Below, one piece after another: positions 15,780-24,991 of a stretch of DNA of 64,000 nt; position 1 is the first letter of the stretch; each line of letters begins with the position of its first letter. The DNA is from Microaerobacter geothermalis (lineage in GTDB: Bacteria > Bacillota > Bacilli > DSM-22679), in the NCBI RefSeq assembly GCF_021608135.1, contig NZ_JAKIHL010000005.1, positions 47,748-111,747 on the forward strand, in the 5' to 3' direction. The position numbers and the translations under genes were made by a program. Under the pieces are notes generated by a model that was given only the letters and a program-made list of their open reading frames with translations, made no database searches and was not told the origin of the DNA.

Positions 15780-18700
15780 ATGGGCAGTAATAGAAAACAT
15801 CACGTGATTATTACTGGAACGGGTCGAAGTGGTACTACTTTTCTTGTAAAATTGCTAACTCGTTTAGGATTTGATACAGGATTTACAACTGATTATTTAC
15901 CACAAAAATGGTACAAAAGGTCATATTCAATATATAATAATTCTATGGGAGGATTGGAACATCACGGGTTAGGAGGTAATTTACCATACATAATAAAAAA
16001 CCCGAAACTAATGTGGGAATTACCTAAGTTGCTTAAAAATAATTCAGTCGTAATTGACCATGTCATTATACCCATCAGAGATATTCATGCCGCTTCTGAA
16101 AGTCGACGTGTAAATGTTAAAAATGCACCTGAAATTAAAGATCCGAGAATGGTGCCAGGTGGCTTAGAAGGAGTAAAGGACCCACAAAAACAAGAAGAGT
16201 TTTTCTTAGAAAAATTTTATGAGTTTTTTCATTTTCTTTCCACATATAATATTCCTGTGACACTGCTTCAATATCCTCGTCTAGTTTCTGATTCTGAGTA
16301 TTTATATCACAAGTTATCTAAGATTTTTAAGGGCATAAATAAGGAAGATTTTGATAATGTCTTTAATGAGATATTAGATCCTAGTCTCGTACACAAATAT
16401 AATAATAATGATACTTACATAACCAATATTTATGATGATAGTTATAATATTTCAGTAGAAACTACAAGCAATTATTTAGAGAATATTGAGTTAAAAGAAA
16501 TAAGAACTAAGTTACTTCAAGCTGAAGATACATTAGAAGATATATTAGAATTTAGAAAACCGAAGGAAGTTTATGCTGAACTTTTTTTTAAAATTGATGA
16601 TGAATATACCCAAGAAAATAGTATTGGGAAATACGTGAATATTACAGATGAGGCTATTACTTTTGATTTCGAAGAGCCAAAGGAAATTGATGGTTTAAGA
16701 TTTGATCCCTGTGATGACGAATGTGTTATTTGTGTTAATACGGTGGTTATTAAATCAAATGGAAAAAAATACAATTTAGATATTGTTTCCTCTAATTATG
16801 ATTATAAGCAAAAAAATAATGGAGTTTTGTTGTACTTTTTGAAGCCAGATCCTCAGATCCTTTTTTCTTTTTCTGGTACCGTGGAGTCTGTTACCTTATA
16901 TATAAGTTATCTTGCCATTGGCAAAACTGAAAGCTATGCTCTTGCCTTGCCTTTAATAAGAGAGAGTTATAAGACCTTAAAGGTAAAAGAAAGCGAATTA
17001 ATACAAACATATAAAACACTTAAAGATACTGAAGAACAATTAGACACAGTAAAATCAGAGTTGGCAAACACTAGAGAGAAGTTAAATAAAATAAATATGG
17101 ATTTTATAGAAATTGTTAAGGATAAAGAAAATCAATTAGCACAAATAAGTAACACTTTAATAGACACTCAAAAGGAACTCACTAAGTTAATGATAGAAAA
17201 AGAACAACTCGTTATAGTGCAAAAGAATGAACAAGAGGAACTCAATAGGTTATTGACAGCAAAAGAAGTGCAGATTGAAGAACAACAAAAAATGATATAT
17301 CAGTTAAATAAAATAAAAATGGAATTTATAGAAATCGTTAAGGATAAGGAAAACCAGTTAACACAAATAAGTAATACTTTAATAGACACTCAAAAGGAAC
17401 TCACTAAGTTAATGATAGAAAAAGAACAACTCGTTATAGAGCAAAAGAATGAACAAGAGGAACTCAATAGGTTATTGACAGCAAAAGAAGTGCAGATTGA
17501 AGAACAACAAAAAATGATACATCAAATGGAGAAAACAATAGAAGAAAAGTTAAAGAAAATAGAAAAATTAGATATTTTAATTACAGAAAGAAATGAATAT
17601 ATAAATTTAATTTTTTCTACACTTTCGTGGCGGATAACGAAACCACTAAGGTTTATTGGTAGAGTATTAAAAGTAATAAAAGGAAATATTAAAAAAGCTA
17701 TAAAAAGGATAGCTAAAGGTATCTATTATTTCTTCCCGTTACCAAGAAAACAGAAGATTTTATTAAAAAATTGTTTTTATAAATATACAAAGTTCTTAAT
17801 GAAAAACACTGAAATGTATAAAATATGGGAAGCTTCGTATAAAAATAACAATGATAATATTAAAAATGAGATAGATACAGTTGGCAAAAGTGGAGAACCG
17901 TTTTCAGAAATAATAAATAAGGGTCATGATAAGGGTCATGAGTCACAGACTGTAATCATTGGATATCAAGATGTTATGAAAGAACATGATTCCAAGAGTA
18001 TATATTACAAAGATTTTACAAAGAATGCATATCATTTATCTGAAAATGATATTAAGTTAATAGCTTTCTATTTACCACAATTTCATCCTATTAAAGAAAA
18101 CGATGAATGGTGGGGAAAAGGATTTACAGAATGGACCAATGTATCAAAAGCATTACCACAGTTTAAGGGGCATTACCAGCCACATTTACCTGGAGAATTA
18201 AATTTTTATGATTTGAGAGTTCCAGAAGTAATGGAGAGACAGGTAGAGCTTGCTAAAACATATGGTATATACGGATTTTGTTTCTACTATTATTGGTTTG
18301 ACGGGAGAAGGATTTTAGAGAAACCACTTGATCAATTTGTTGAAAGTGATCTAGATTTCCCATTCTGCCTTTGTTGGGCAAACGAAAACTGGACAAGAAG
18401 TTGGGATGGTGAAGAAAAAGAAATTCTATTAGAACAAAAATATAATAATGATGGCTTAAAACAATTTATAATAGATATTGAAAAATATATCACCGATTCT
18501 AGATATATTAGAATAGATAACAAACCTTTATTAATTATATATAGACCAGCATTAATACCTAATCTAAAGAATATTGTTTTGGAATGGAGAGCATATTGTA
18601 GAGAGATTGGTATTGGAGATATATATATCCTTGGTGTTTATGTTAAGTCATGGGGATTTTCAGATCATAAAAAGTTTGGTTTAGATGGGATGCTAGAATT

Positions 18701-21700
18701 TCCACCTCATTCAATGTATGAAACTGGTGCTACTTTAATGAATGACAAGATAAGAAGGCTTAATAAAGATTTTAATGGATTTGTATTTGATTACAAGGAA
18801 TATGTAGAAAATGAAAAATACTTTAACAATAAAAATGTAAAAGAACTATTCAAAGGAATATGTCCGAGCTGGGATAATACTGCTAGAAGAGGAGAAGCTG
18901 CTACTATTTATCACGGAAGTACTCCTGAATTATATAAAAGTTGGTTAATCGACATTATTAATCACACAAAAAAAGTTTATCCAAAGGAAAAACAATTTGT
19001 CTTTATTAATGCTTGGAACGAATGGGCTGAAGGTGCTCATCTTGAACCTGATAGAAAATATGGCTATGCTTATTTAGAAGCAACACGTGAAGCATTAATC
19101 GAAACAAGAAAAAAAGAACATAGTAGAAAAATTATTTATGTGACACATGATACTCATTTTAATGGAGCACAATTATTATCTTTGCATATTGTTCAGGTTT
19201 TAAAGAATCATTTTGGATATCAAATTGAAATTATTAGTAAATCTGATGGGGTTCTCACCAAGGAATTTGAGAAGTATGGAAAGGTATATATTCTAAACGA
19301 GAACAAAGAGGTGTTAGATAAACACATCCAAAAACTTTATGAAAATGGCTTTAATATTGCGATTTGCAACACGGTTATTACTGGGGATGTTGCTGCAGCT
19401 CTTTCTGGCCACGGAATCAAGGTGATTTCATTGATACATGAGTTGCCAGGGGTTATTAAACAATATGATGCTATTGAAAATGCTCGAAAGATCTCCCAAT
19501 CAGCTGAGAAAGTTGTTTTCCCATCCGAATATGTATATAAAAAGTTTTCTACAATCGTTGAAGTGGATCATGAAAAAAAAGTAATTCAACCCCAGGGATT
19601 GTATAAAAAAAATCCATTTAAGGGGAATTTAGAAGAGGCAAGAATAAGATTACGTCGGGAATTAGGTCTTCCATTGGATTCGAAAATTATATTAGGGGTT
19701 GGATTTGGTGATAAACGGAAAGGCATTGATCTTTTTGCCGAAGTTGCGTCTATTGTAAGGAAAACGCAAGGAAATGTTTATTTCTTATGGGTTGGGAACC
19801 TTGAACCAAATATAATGGAAACCATAAAATTATCTCATAAAAAGGAAGTAATCTTTATCAAAGCTACTTCAAATGTAGGCTTATATTACGCTGGAGCAGA
19901 CATATATTTATTAACTTCTAGGGAAGATCCATTTCCGTCTGTTGTTTTGGAAGCAATGGATGCGGAAACTCCTGTTATTGCATTTAAGAATGCGGGTGGA
20001 TTTTCGGATATCGTCTCCGATCAAACAGGCTCATTGGTTGAATATCTAAATACCAATGAAATGGCAAAGGAAGTCACCCATTATTTACAGAATGAAGAAC
20101 TATGCAGACAAAAAGGGAGAGCTGGAAAATTACTTGTAGAAGAGAAATTTGATTTTATTAGTTACGTCTATGTGTTATTGCAGTTGCTAGGCCATGAGTA
20201 CAAAAAAGTAAGTGCAATAATACCTAATTATAATTATGAAAAATATTTAAAAGAAAGAGTAATGAGTATTATTGATCAAACCTATCCAATATATGAATTA
20301 GTGTTTTTAGATGATAATTCCAGCGATCAAAGCGTAAAAGTATTTGAAGAAATGATTGGGTTAATGGAAGAAAAGGGTATCAGGGTCGTTAAATCGGTTA
20401 ATGAGCAAAACTCAGGCTCAGTTTTTAAACAATGGATGAGAGGAATCTCACTGACTTCAGGTGACTATATTTGGATTGCCGAAGCAGATGATCTTTGTTC
20501 AAACCTGTTTTTGGAAGAGGTTATGAAGCCGTTTTATCAAGATAGCAAAGTGGTGTTAAGTTATACTCAATCGAAGCAGATGGATCAGGATGGCAATATT
20601 ATCGCAGATAATTATCTGGAATACACAAAAGAAATAGATTCCGAAAAATGGAATCATTCCTATATTATTGATGGAAAAGAAGAGATAACTGAAGCCCTAG
20701 TTATTAAAAATACGATTCCTAATGTTTCCGGGGTAGTTTTCAAGAAATTTGAAATCAATGAAGTTGCTCGGGATATCATTGACTTTAAAATTGCAGGCGA
20801 TTTATTCTTTTATGTATGGTTACTACAAAAAGGGAAAATAGCTTACCTAAACATCTCGTTGAATTATCACCGAAGACATACTAACAGTGTAACAAAAAGT
20901 GAAAATAACATGTTGCATTACAATGAGGTAACAAAAATGCAAGACTATATTTTAAGCAGATTTGAGGTATCACAAGAAATGAAAAGAAAAATAGAAAAAT
21001 ATCGAGAATTTTTGAAGATATATTTAGGATTAAACAATTCTGTAAGGTCTACACCTTTAAACTCTGAAGAAAATATACAAGTAAACTTGGAAACAGAGGA
21101 TAAAAAAGATGATTTAAAGATTAAAAGATATATTCAATGTGGTGCTGAATATCGAGTCTATCCACATCCATCAAGCGACCCATATCAAAATCATGTAGCT
21201 ACAGGATACAATACTGGAAATCTTTATATAGGGTACGCAGTTCATCATTTTTTTAATACGAAAAATAAATTTAATATGTGGAAACCACTCTCTGAAAAAG
21301 AAGTAGAGGAAATAAGGAATTCTGCTGATGTAATAGTAATGGGAGCTTCGAACTTTATTAATGAAAGGTCAGACTTTGAAATAACTGCGGAGAACTTACA
21401 GAAACTAAAAATGCCAATTATTGTTCTTGGAATTGGAGCACAAGCTCCTAATGTATCTGTTAAAAAAATAAAACTAACTAAAGGTACTGAGAAGTTCTTA
21501 CATCTGATAAGTGAGTATTCAGAATCAATAGGAGTTAGAGGAGAGTATACTGCTGAATTATTAAATAACTTAGGTATAAAAAATACTACTATTATTGGTT
21601 GTCCTACTTATTACTTGAGTAAAGATATAAACTTTAAAGTAAAAATGCAAAAAATTAATCATGATGATTCATTGCGTCCGGCACTTAATTATACAAATAT

Positions 21701-22277
21701 TAGACAAAAATGCGATGAAATTATTATTAAGTATGCCTTTAATAATAAAATTGACGTAATTGGTCAGACTGAATTTATCGAAGACTATTGGAAGAAAGGT
21801 ATAGCTATTAATCCCAATAATTCAATTGTTGCTTCCCTTGAAATACAAAAGGAACAACTTTATAAAAAGATACTTGGAACAAATACTGATGTTATTAAAG
21901 CTTATTTTAAAGACCATTTTAGTCAATATTATGATATTGATGAGTGGGCTGAACAAGTAAAAAAGTATAATTTCTTTTTTGGGACTAGATTTCATGGAAA
22001 CATGATTGCGATACAAAATGGTATTCCGGCCTTATTAGTAGCTCATGATTCTAGAACGAAAGAATTGGCCGAGTTCTGTAATATCCCTTATTTAGAAGCA
22101 AAAAATTTGACAGAAGATATTAACCTTACAAGATTGTACTCCGAAATGGATTATAGCAAGTTTAATGAGGAGTATCCTATTAAATTCAGAAAATATGTGG
22201 AGTTTCTTAAACTTAACAATGTGACAGATGTTGATTCACTACTTGTTAGTTCAACTTTCTCACACCTGAATAGCTAA
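15780..22277 (+). CDS. Giant multi-domain glycan assembly protein: sulfotransferase-like, coiled coil, WbsX, GT4, GT2, pyruvyltransferase-like
   Basis: A 2165-residue cytoplasmic or membrane-bound protein. Modules seen in order: (1) residues ~8-235 sulfotransferase-like, with the PAPS 5'-phosphosulfate loop GTGRSGTTFL (13-22) and a 3'-phosphate motif with Arg100 and Ser108 in the canonical R-x7-S spacing; (2) ~262-380, a probable beta-sandwich seen in other multi-domain glycan enzymes; (3) ~385-630, a long coiled coil containing a 74-residue tandem duplication, ended by a WRITKPLR-type amphipathic stretch; (4) ~757-1105, WbsX/GH99-like (AFYLPQFHPI to INAWNEWAEGAHLEPD); (5) ~1116-1475, GT4 glycosyltransferase with SREDPFPSVVLEAMD; (6) ~1479-1760, GT2 with IIPNYNYEKYL and DDNSSD; (7) ~1785-2130, polysaccharide pyruvyltransferase-like (GTRFHGNMIAIQNG). 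Roles inferred: chain building plus sulfate/pyruvate decoration of the exported glycan. Module assignments are by motif; substrates are unknown. Confidence 0.85.
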   Translation: MGSNRKHHVIITGTGRSGTTFLVKLLTRLGFDTGFTTDYLPQKWYKRSYSIYNNSMGGLEHHGLGGNLPYIIKNPKLMWELPKLLKNNSVVIDHVIIPIRDIHAASESRRVNVKNAPEIKDPRMVPGGLEGVKDPQKQEEFFLEKFYEFFHFLSTYNIPVTLLQYPRLVSDSEYLYHKLSKIFKGINKEDFDNVFNEILDPSLVHKYNNNDTYITNIYDDSYNISVETTSNYLENIELKEIRTKLLQAEDTLEDILEFRKPKEVYAELFFKIDDEYTQENSIGKYVNITDEAITFDFEEPKEIDGLRFDPCDDECVICVNTVVIKSNGKKYNLDIVSSNYDYKQKNNGVLLYFLKPDPQILFSFSGTVESVTLYISYLAIGKTESYALALPLIRESYKTLKVKESELIQTYKTLKDTEEQLDTVKSELANTREKLNKINMDFIEIVKDKENQLAQISNTLIDTQKELTKLMIEKEQLVIVQKNEQEELNRLLTAKEVQIEEQQKMIYQLNKIKMEFIEIVKDKENQLTQISNTLIDTQKELTKLMIEKEQLVIEQKNEQEELNRLLTAKEVQIEEQQKMIHQMEKTIEEKLKKIEKLDILITERNEYINLIFSTLSWRITKPLRFIGRVLKVIKGNIKKAIKRIAKGIYYFFPLPRKQKILLKNCFYKYTKFLMKNTEMYKIWEASYKNNNDNIKNEIDTVGKSGEPFSEIINKGHDKGHESQTVIIGYQDVMKEHDSKSIYYKDFTKNAYHLSENDIKLIAFYLPQFHPIKENDEWWGKGFTEWTNVSKALPQFKGHYQPHLPGELNFYDLRVPEVMERQVELAKTYGIYGFCFYYYWFDGRRILEKPLDQFVESDLDFPFCLCWANENWTRSWDGEEKEILLEQKYNNDGLKQFIIDIEKYITDSRYIRIDNKPLLIIYRPALIPNLKNIVLEWRAYCREIGIGDIYILGVYVKSWGFSDHKKFGLDGMLEFPPHSMYETGATLMNDKIRRLNKDFNGFVFDYKEYVENEKYFNNKNVKELFKGICPSWDNTARRGEAATIYHGSTPELYKSWLIDIINHTKKVYPKEKQFVFINAWNEWAEGAHLEPDRKYGYAYLEATREALIETRKKEHSRKIIYVTHDTHFNGAQLLSLHIVQVLKNHFGYQIEIISKSDGVLTKEFEKYGKVYILNENKEVLDKHIQKLYENGFNIAICNTVITGDVAAALSGHGIKVISLIHELPGVIKQYDAIENARKISQSAEKVVFPSEYVYKKFSTIVEVDHEKKVIQPQGLYKKNPFKGNLEEARIRLRRELGLPLDSKIILGVGFGDKRKGIDLFAEVASIVRKTQGNVYFLWVGNLEPNIMETIKLSHKKEVIFIKATSNVGLYYAGADIYLLTSREDPFPSVVLEAMDAETPVIAFKNAGGFSDIVSDQTGSLVEYLNTNEMAKEVTHYLQNEELCRQKGRAGKLLVEEKFDFISYVYVLLQLLGHEYKKVSAIIPNYNYEKYLKERVMSIIDQTYPIYELVFLDDNSSDQSVKVFEEMIGLMEEKGIRVVKSVNEQNSGSVFKQWMRGISLTSGDYIWIAEADDLCSNLFLEEVMKPFYQDSKVVLSYTQSKQMDQDGNIIADNYLEYTKEIDSEKWNHSYIIDGKEEITEALVIKNTIPNVSGVVFKKFEINEVARDIIDFKIAGDLFFYVWLLQKGKIAYLNISLNYHRRHTNSVTKSENNMLHYNEVTKMQDYILSRFEVSQEMKRKIEKYREFLKIYLGLNNSVRSTPLNSEENIQVNLETEDKKDDLKIKRYIQCGAEYRVYPHPSSDPYQNHVATGYNTGNLYIGYAVHHFFNTKNKFNMWKPLSEKEVEEIRNSADVIVMGASNFINERSDFEITAENLQKLKMPIIVLGIGAQAPNVSVKKIKLTKGTEKFLHLISEYSESIGVRGEYTAELLNNLGIKNTTIIGCPTYYLSKDINFKVKMQKINHDDSLRPALNYTNIRQKCDEIIIKYAFNNKIDVIGQTEFIEDYWKKGIAINPNNSIVASLEIQKEQLYKKILGTNTDVIKAYFKDHFSQYYDIDEWAEQVKKYNFFFGTRFHGNMIAIQNGIPALLVAHDSRTKELAEFCNIPYLEAKNLTEDINLTRLYSEMDYSKFNEEYPIKFRKYVEFLKLNNVTDVDSLLVSSTFSHLNS
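17097..17540 (+). repeat. 222-bp in-frame tandem duplication in the coiled coil
   Basis: Bases 17097-17318 and 17319-17540 are two head-to-tail units of exactly 222 bp (74 codons). The stretch around 17160-17290 is almost identical to 17382-17512, with a single difference seen, while the unit starts differ at several bases. The pattern implies recent duplication or gene conversion. It lengthens the coiled coil without breaking heptads. Confidence 0.9.
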
Positions 22278-22406
22278 CAAATTATTGAGATACGTGGGTA
22301 ACTGTAATTTAATAAACTCAATGAAACTATGTTATATTAACGAAATAGTATCGTTTTTTATGCATATGTAAATGCGGACAAATGTCTAAACATATGCGTG
22401 AGGACA

Positions 22407-23462
22407 ATGGATTTACATTATTTTCTTAGACTGCAGGAAAAAATTAAATTAAAGGTAGCTATGTTTATGAGTCATCTAATCAAGAAAGATATATTGGAGG
22501 AATCACCACTAAAAGAGAATGTTCTGGTAGATATTCTATTATCCACTTACAATGGGAGTAAATATTTGCAGAAGTTAATGAATTCAATCATTAACCAAAC
22601 TTATCAAAACTGGAGACTGCTTATTCGGGATGACGGATCAACAGACGGTACAATCAACATCATCCACAATTTTGTAAAGCAGTTTCCTACCAAAATAATT
22701 TATATAGAGGATCAGTATAACAATTTAGGCCCAAGTCAAAGTTTTTCCAAACTAATCGAATATTCGAATGCCAATTATATTATGTTTTGTGATCAGGATG
22801 ACATTTGGTTAAATAATAAGATTGAATTAATATTAGAGAAAATGCTGCAACTTGAAAAGGAATTTCAAAATAAACCGCTTTTAGTTCATACGGATCTGAC
22901 TGTGGTAGATAAAGACCTTCAAGTAATTTCAAATTCCTTTTGGAAATATCAAAAGCTTAATCCAGCATATAAAAACCTTAATCATCTTCTGATCCAAAAT
23001 ATAGCCACCGGCTGTACCATGATGATGAACAAACGATTAAAGGAATTGGCACATCCAATTCCTGATAAGGCAATCATGCATGATTGGTGGATTGCATTAG
23101 TTGCCAGTATATATTCTGGGATATACCATATTAATGCATCAACAATATTATATCGCCAGCATGGTGAAAATAATACAGGTGCTAAAAAATACTCTCTTCA
23201 TTATTTTTTAAGTAGAAGTGGAAAGGCAAACGAATCGATGAAGAGAATTATCCAACAAGGGGAACAATTGAGCATTCGATATAAAGATCAATTAAATAAA
23301 GATCAATTTAAGCTGGTAGAAAGCTTTATAACCCTTTTTCATAAGAATAGATTTGCTAGATTAATGGATATATTCGTTTATCGCTTTAGAAAGCATGGGT
23401 TTTTACGAAACGTTGGCTTGATCATAACTGTGTTTTTTTTAAGATGCAAAAGCGATGAATAA
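22407..23462 (+). CDS. Family 2 glycosyltransferase (rhamnosyltransferase-like)
   Basis: About 351 residues. The GT-A core begins near residue 40 with VDILLSTYNGSKYLQKLMNSI, then RDDGSTDGT, the DXD-like MFCDQDDIW, and a later MHDWWIALVAS segment with YRQHGENNTG, typical of enzymes adding rhamnose or related deoxysugars to cell-surface glycans. The start is uncertain: ATG 22407 has AGGAC just before it, while GTG 22398 and ATG 22467 are alternatives. It lies alone in a 120-base-flanked position between the giant gene and rmlA. The donor is inferred to be dTDP-rhamnose from the rml genes that follow. Confidence 0.85.
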   Translation: MDLHYFLRLQEKIKLKVAMFMSHLIKKDILEESPLKENVLVDILLSTYNGSKYLQKLMNSIINQTYQNWRLLIRDDGSTDGTINIIHNFVKQFPTKIIYIEDQYNNLGPSQSFSKLIEYSNANYIMFCDQDDIWLNNKIELILEKMLQLEKEFQNKPLLVHTDLTVVDKDLQVISNSFWKYQKLNPAYKNLNHLLIQNIATGCTMMMNKRLKELAHPIPDKAIMHDWWIALVASIYSGIYHINASTILYRQHGENNTGAKKYSLHYFLSRSGKANESMKRIIQQGEQLSIRYKDQLNKDQFKLVESFITLFHKNRFARLMDIFVYRFRKHGFLRNVGLIITVFFLRCKSDE

Positions 23463-23525
23463 AAATGATGGTTTAACATGGACTTGGGAAATATCCCTAA
23501 ATTGTTTATCAGGAGTTGATTTTAT

Positions 23526-24416
23526 TTGAAAGGCATTATTCTTGCGGGTGGAAGCGGAACGCGTTTATACCCATTGACACGTACCATTTCAAAACAATTA
23601 CTTCCGATTTACGACAAACCGATGATTTATTATCCTTTATCCATTTTAATGTTAGCGGGAATTAAAGAAATTCTTATTATTTCTACTCCTCAGGATACCC
23701 CAAGATATAAAGAATTGTTAGGGGACGGGTCTAATCTTGGAATTTCATTATCATATGCGGTTCAACCGTCACCTGATGGACTCGCTCAGGCATTTATCAT
23801 TGGGGAAGAGTTTATCGGTACTGACAATGTGGCTCTTATATTAGGAGACAATATCTTCTATGGTCATGGTTTAACAGATCTTTTACGAAAAGCCGTTAAG
23901 CGGGAAAAAGGGGCAACGGTTTTTGGCTATTATGTCAATGATCCGGAACGGTTTGGAGTCGTAGACTTTGATGAAACGGGAAAGGTTACTTCCATCGAAG
24001 AAAAGCCGAAGAATCCTCAATCTAATTATGCAATAACGGGCTTATATTTCTATGATAATCGAGTCATCGAGATTGCTAAGAACATTAAACCTTCGGCCCG
24101 TGGTGAATTGGAAATCACCGATGTCAATAAAGCGTATCTTGAAGCGGGAGATTTGCATGTAGAGCTACTCGGTCGAGGATTTGCCTGGCTGGATACAGGA
24201 ACGCATGAATCTTTATTAGAAGCATCCCAATTTATTGAAACGATTGAAAAGCGCCAGAGTTTAAAGGTTGCCTGCATCGAAGAAATTGCTTACACGATGG
24301 GATACATTACCAGAGAGCAATTATTAAGATTAGCTGAGCCTTTAAAGAGAAATGACTACGGAAAATATTTGATGAAATTAGCGAATCGAAAAAAAGCTTT
24401 ACAATCAATTTATTAG
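23526..24416 (+). CDS. rmlA: Glucose-1-phosphate thymidylyltransferase
   Basis: First step of dTDP-L-rhamnose synthesis: glucose 1-phosphate plus dTTP to dTDP-glucose. The nucleotide-binding motif [14 protein letters not shown] is at residues 5-18, followed by [46 protein letters not shown] and the [14 protein letters not shown] segment, all standard. The start is TTG 23526 with AGGAG ten bases upstream. Length 296 is normal. It opens the rmlACBD operon; all four genes are close or abutting, in the order seen in many S-layer-glycan loci. Confidence 0.96.
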   Translation: MKGIILAGGSGTRLYPLTRTISKQLLPIYDKPMIYYPLSILMLAGIKEILIISTPQDTPRYKELLGDGSNLGISLSYAVQPSPDGLAQAFIIGEEFIGTDNVALILGDNIFYGHGLTDLLRKAVKREKGATVFGYYVNDPERFGVVDFDETGKVTSIEEKPKNPQSNYAITGLYFYDNRVIEIAKNIKPSARGELEITDVNKAYLEAGDLHVELLGRGFAWLDTGTHESLLEASQFIETIEKRQSLKVACIEEIAYTMGYITREQLLRLAEPLKRNDYGKYLMKLANRKKALQSIY

Positions 24417-24430
24417 GATGAGTGATATTC

Positions 24431-24976
24431 ATGAAAGTAATCGAAACCAAACTACCTGATGTTTTAATCATTGAACCCAACGTATTCGGAGATCATCGTG
24501 GTTTTTTTATGGAAAGTTACAATAAGAACGTGTATCGTGAGCTTGGATTAGATTTTGAATTTGTCCAGGATAACCATTCTTTATCTGTTGAAGCGGGCAC
24601 AATTAGAGGGCTTCATTATCAACTGAATCCTAAAGCCCAGACGAAATTGGTCAGGGTATTATCCGGAGCCATTTATGACGTTGTCGTGGACATAAGGGAA
24701 CATTCACCCACCTTTGGTCAATGGGTTGGCGTGATTTTGAGCGCGGAGAACAAAAGACAATTGCTTGTACCGAAAGGGTTTGCTCACGGATTCTGCACGA
24801 TTGTGCCAAATACTGAGGTATTATATAAGGTCGATGAATATTATTCACCCGAACATGACAGAGGGATTCTTTGGAATGATCCATCTATAGGGATTGATTG
24901 GCCAACCTCAAATCCGATTTTATCCGAGAAAGATAAAGTACACCCTAGACTTAATGAAGCAGAACGAAACTTCTAA
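24431..24976 (+). CDS. rmlC: dTDP-4-dehydrorhamnose 3,5-epimerase
   Basis: Third enzyme of the dTDP-L-rhamnose pathway. The cupin fold motifs RGFFMESYN, QDNHSLSVEAGTIRGLHYQ (with catalytic His), DVVVDIREHSPTFGQWVGV and LLVPKGFAHGFC are present, with the conserved Tyr in LYKVDEYYSPEHDRGILWNDP. ATG 24431 is preferred over 24422, since MKVIET is the family-style start. The protein is 181 residues. It sits 14 bases after rmlA and 15 before rmlB. Confidence 0.95.
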   Translation: MKVIETKLPDVLIIEPNVFGDHRGFFMESYNKNVYRELGLDFEFVQDNHSLSVEAGTIRGLHYQLNPKAQTKLVRVLSGAIYDVVVDIREHSPTFGQWVGVILSAENKRQLLVPKGFAHGFCTIVPNTEVLYKVDEYYSPEHDRGILWNDPSIGIDWPTSNPILSEKDKVHPRLNEAERNF

Positions 24977-24991
24977 TCTGAAAGGGCTGGA

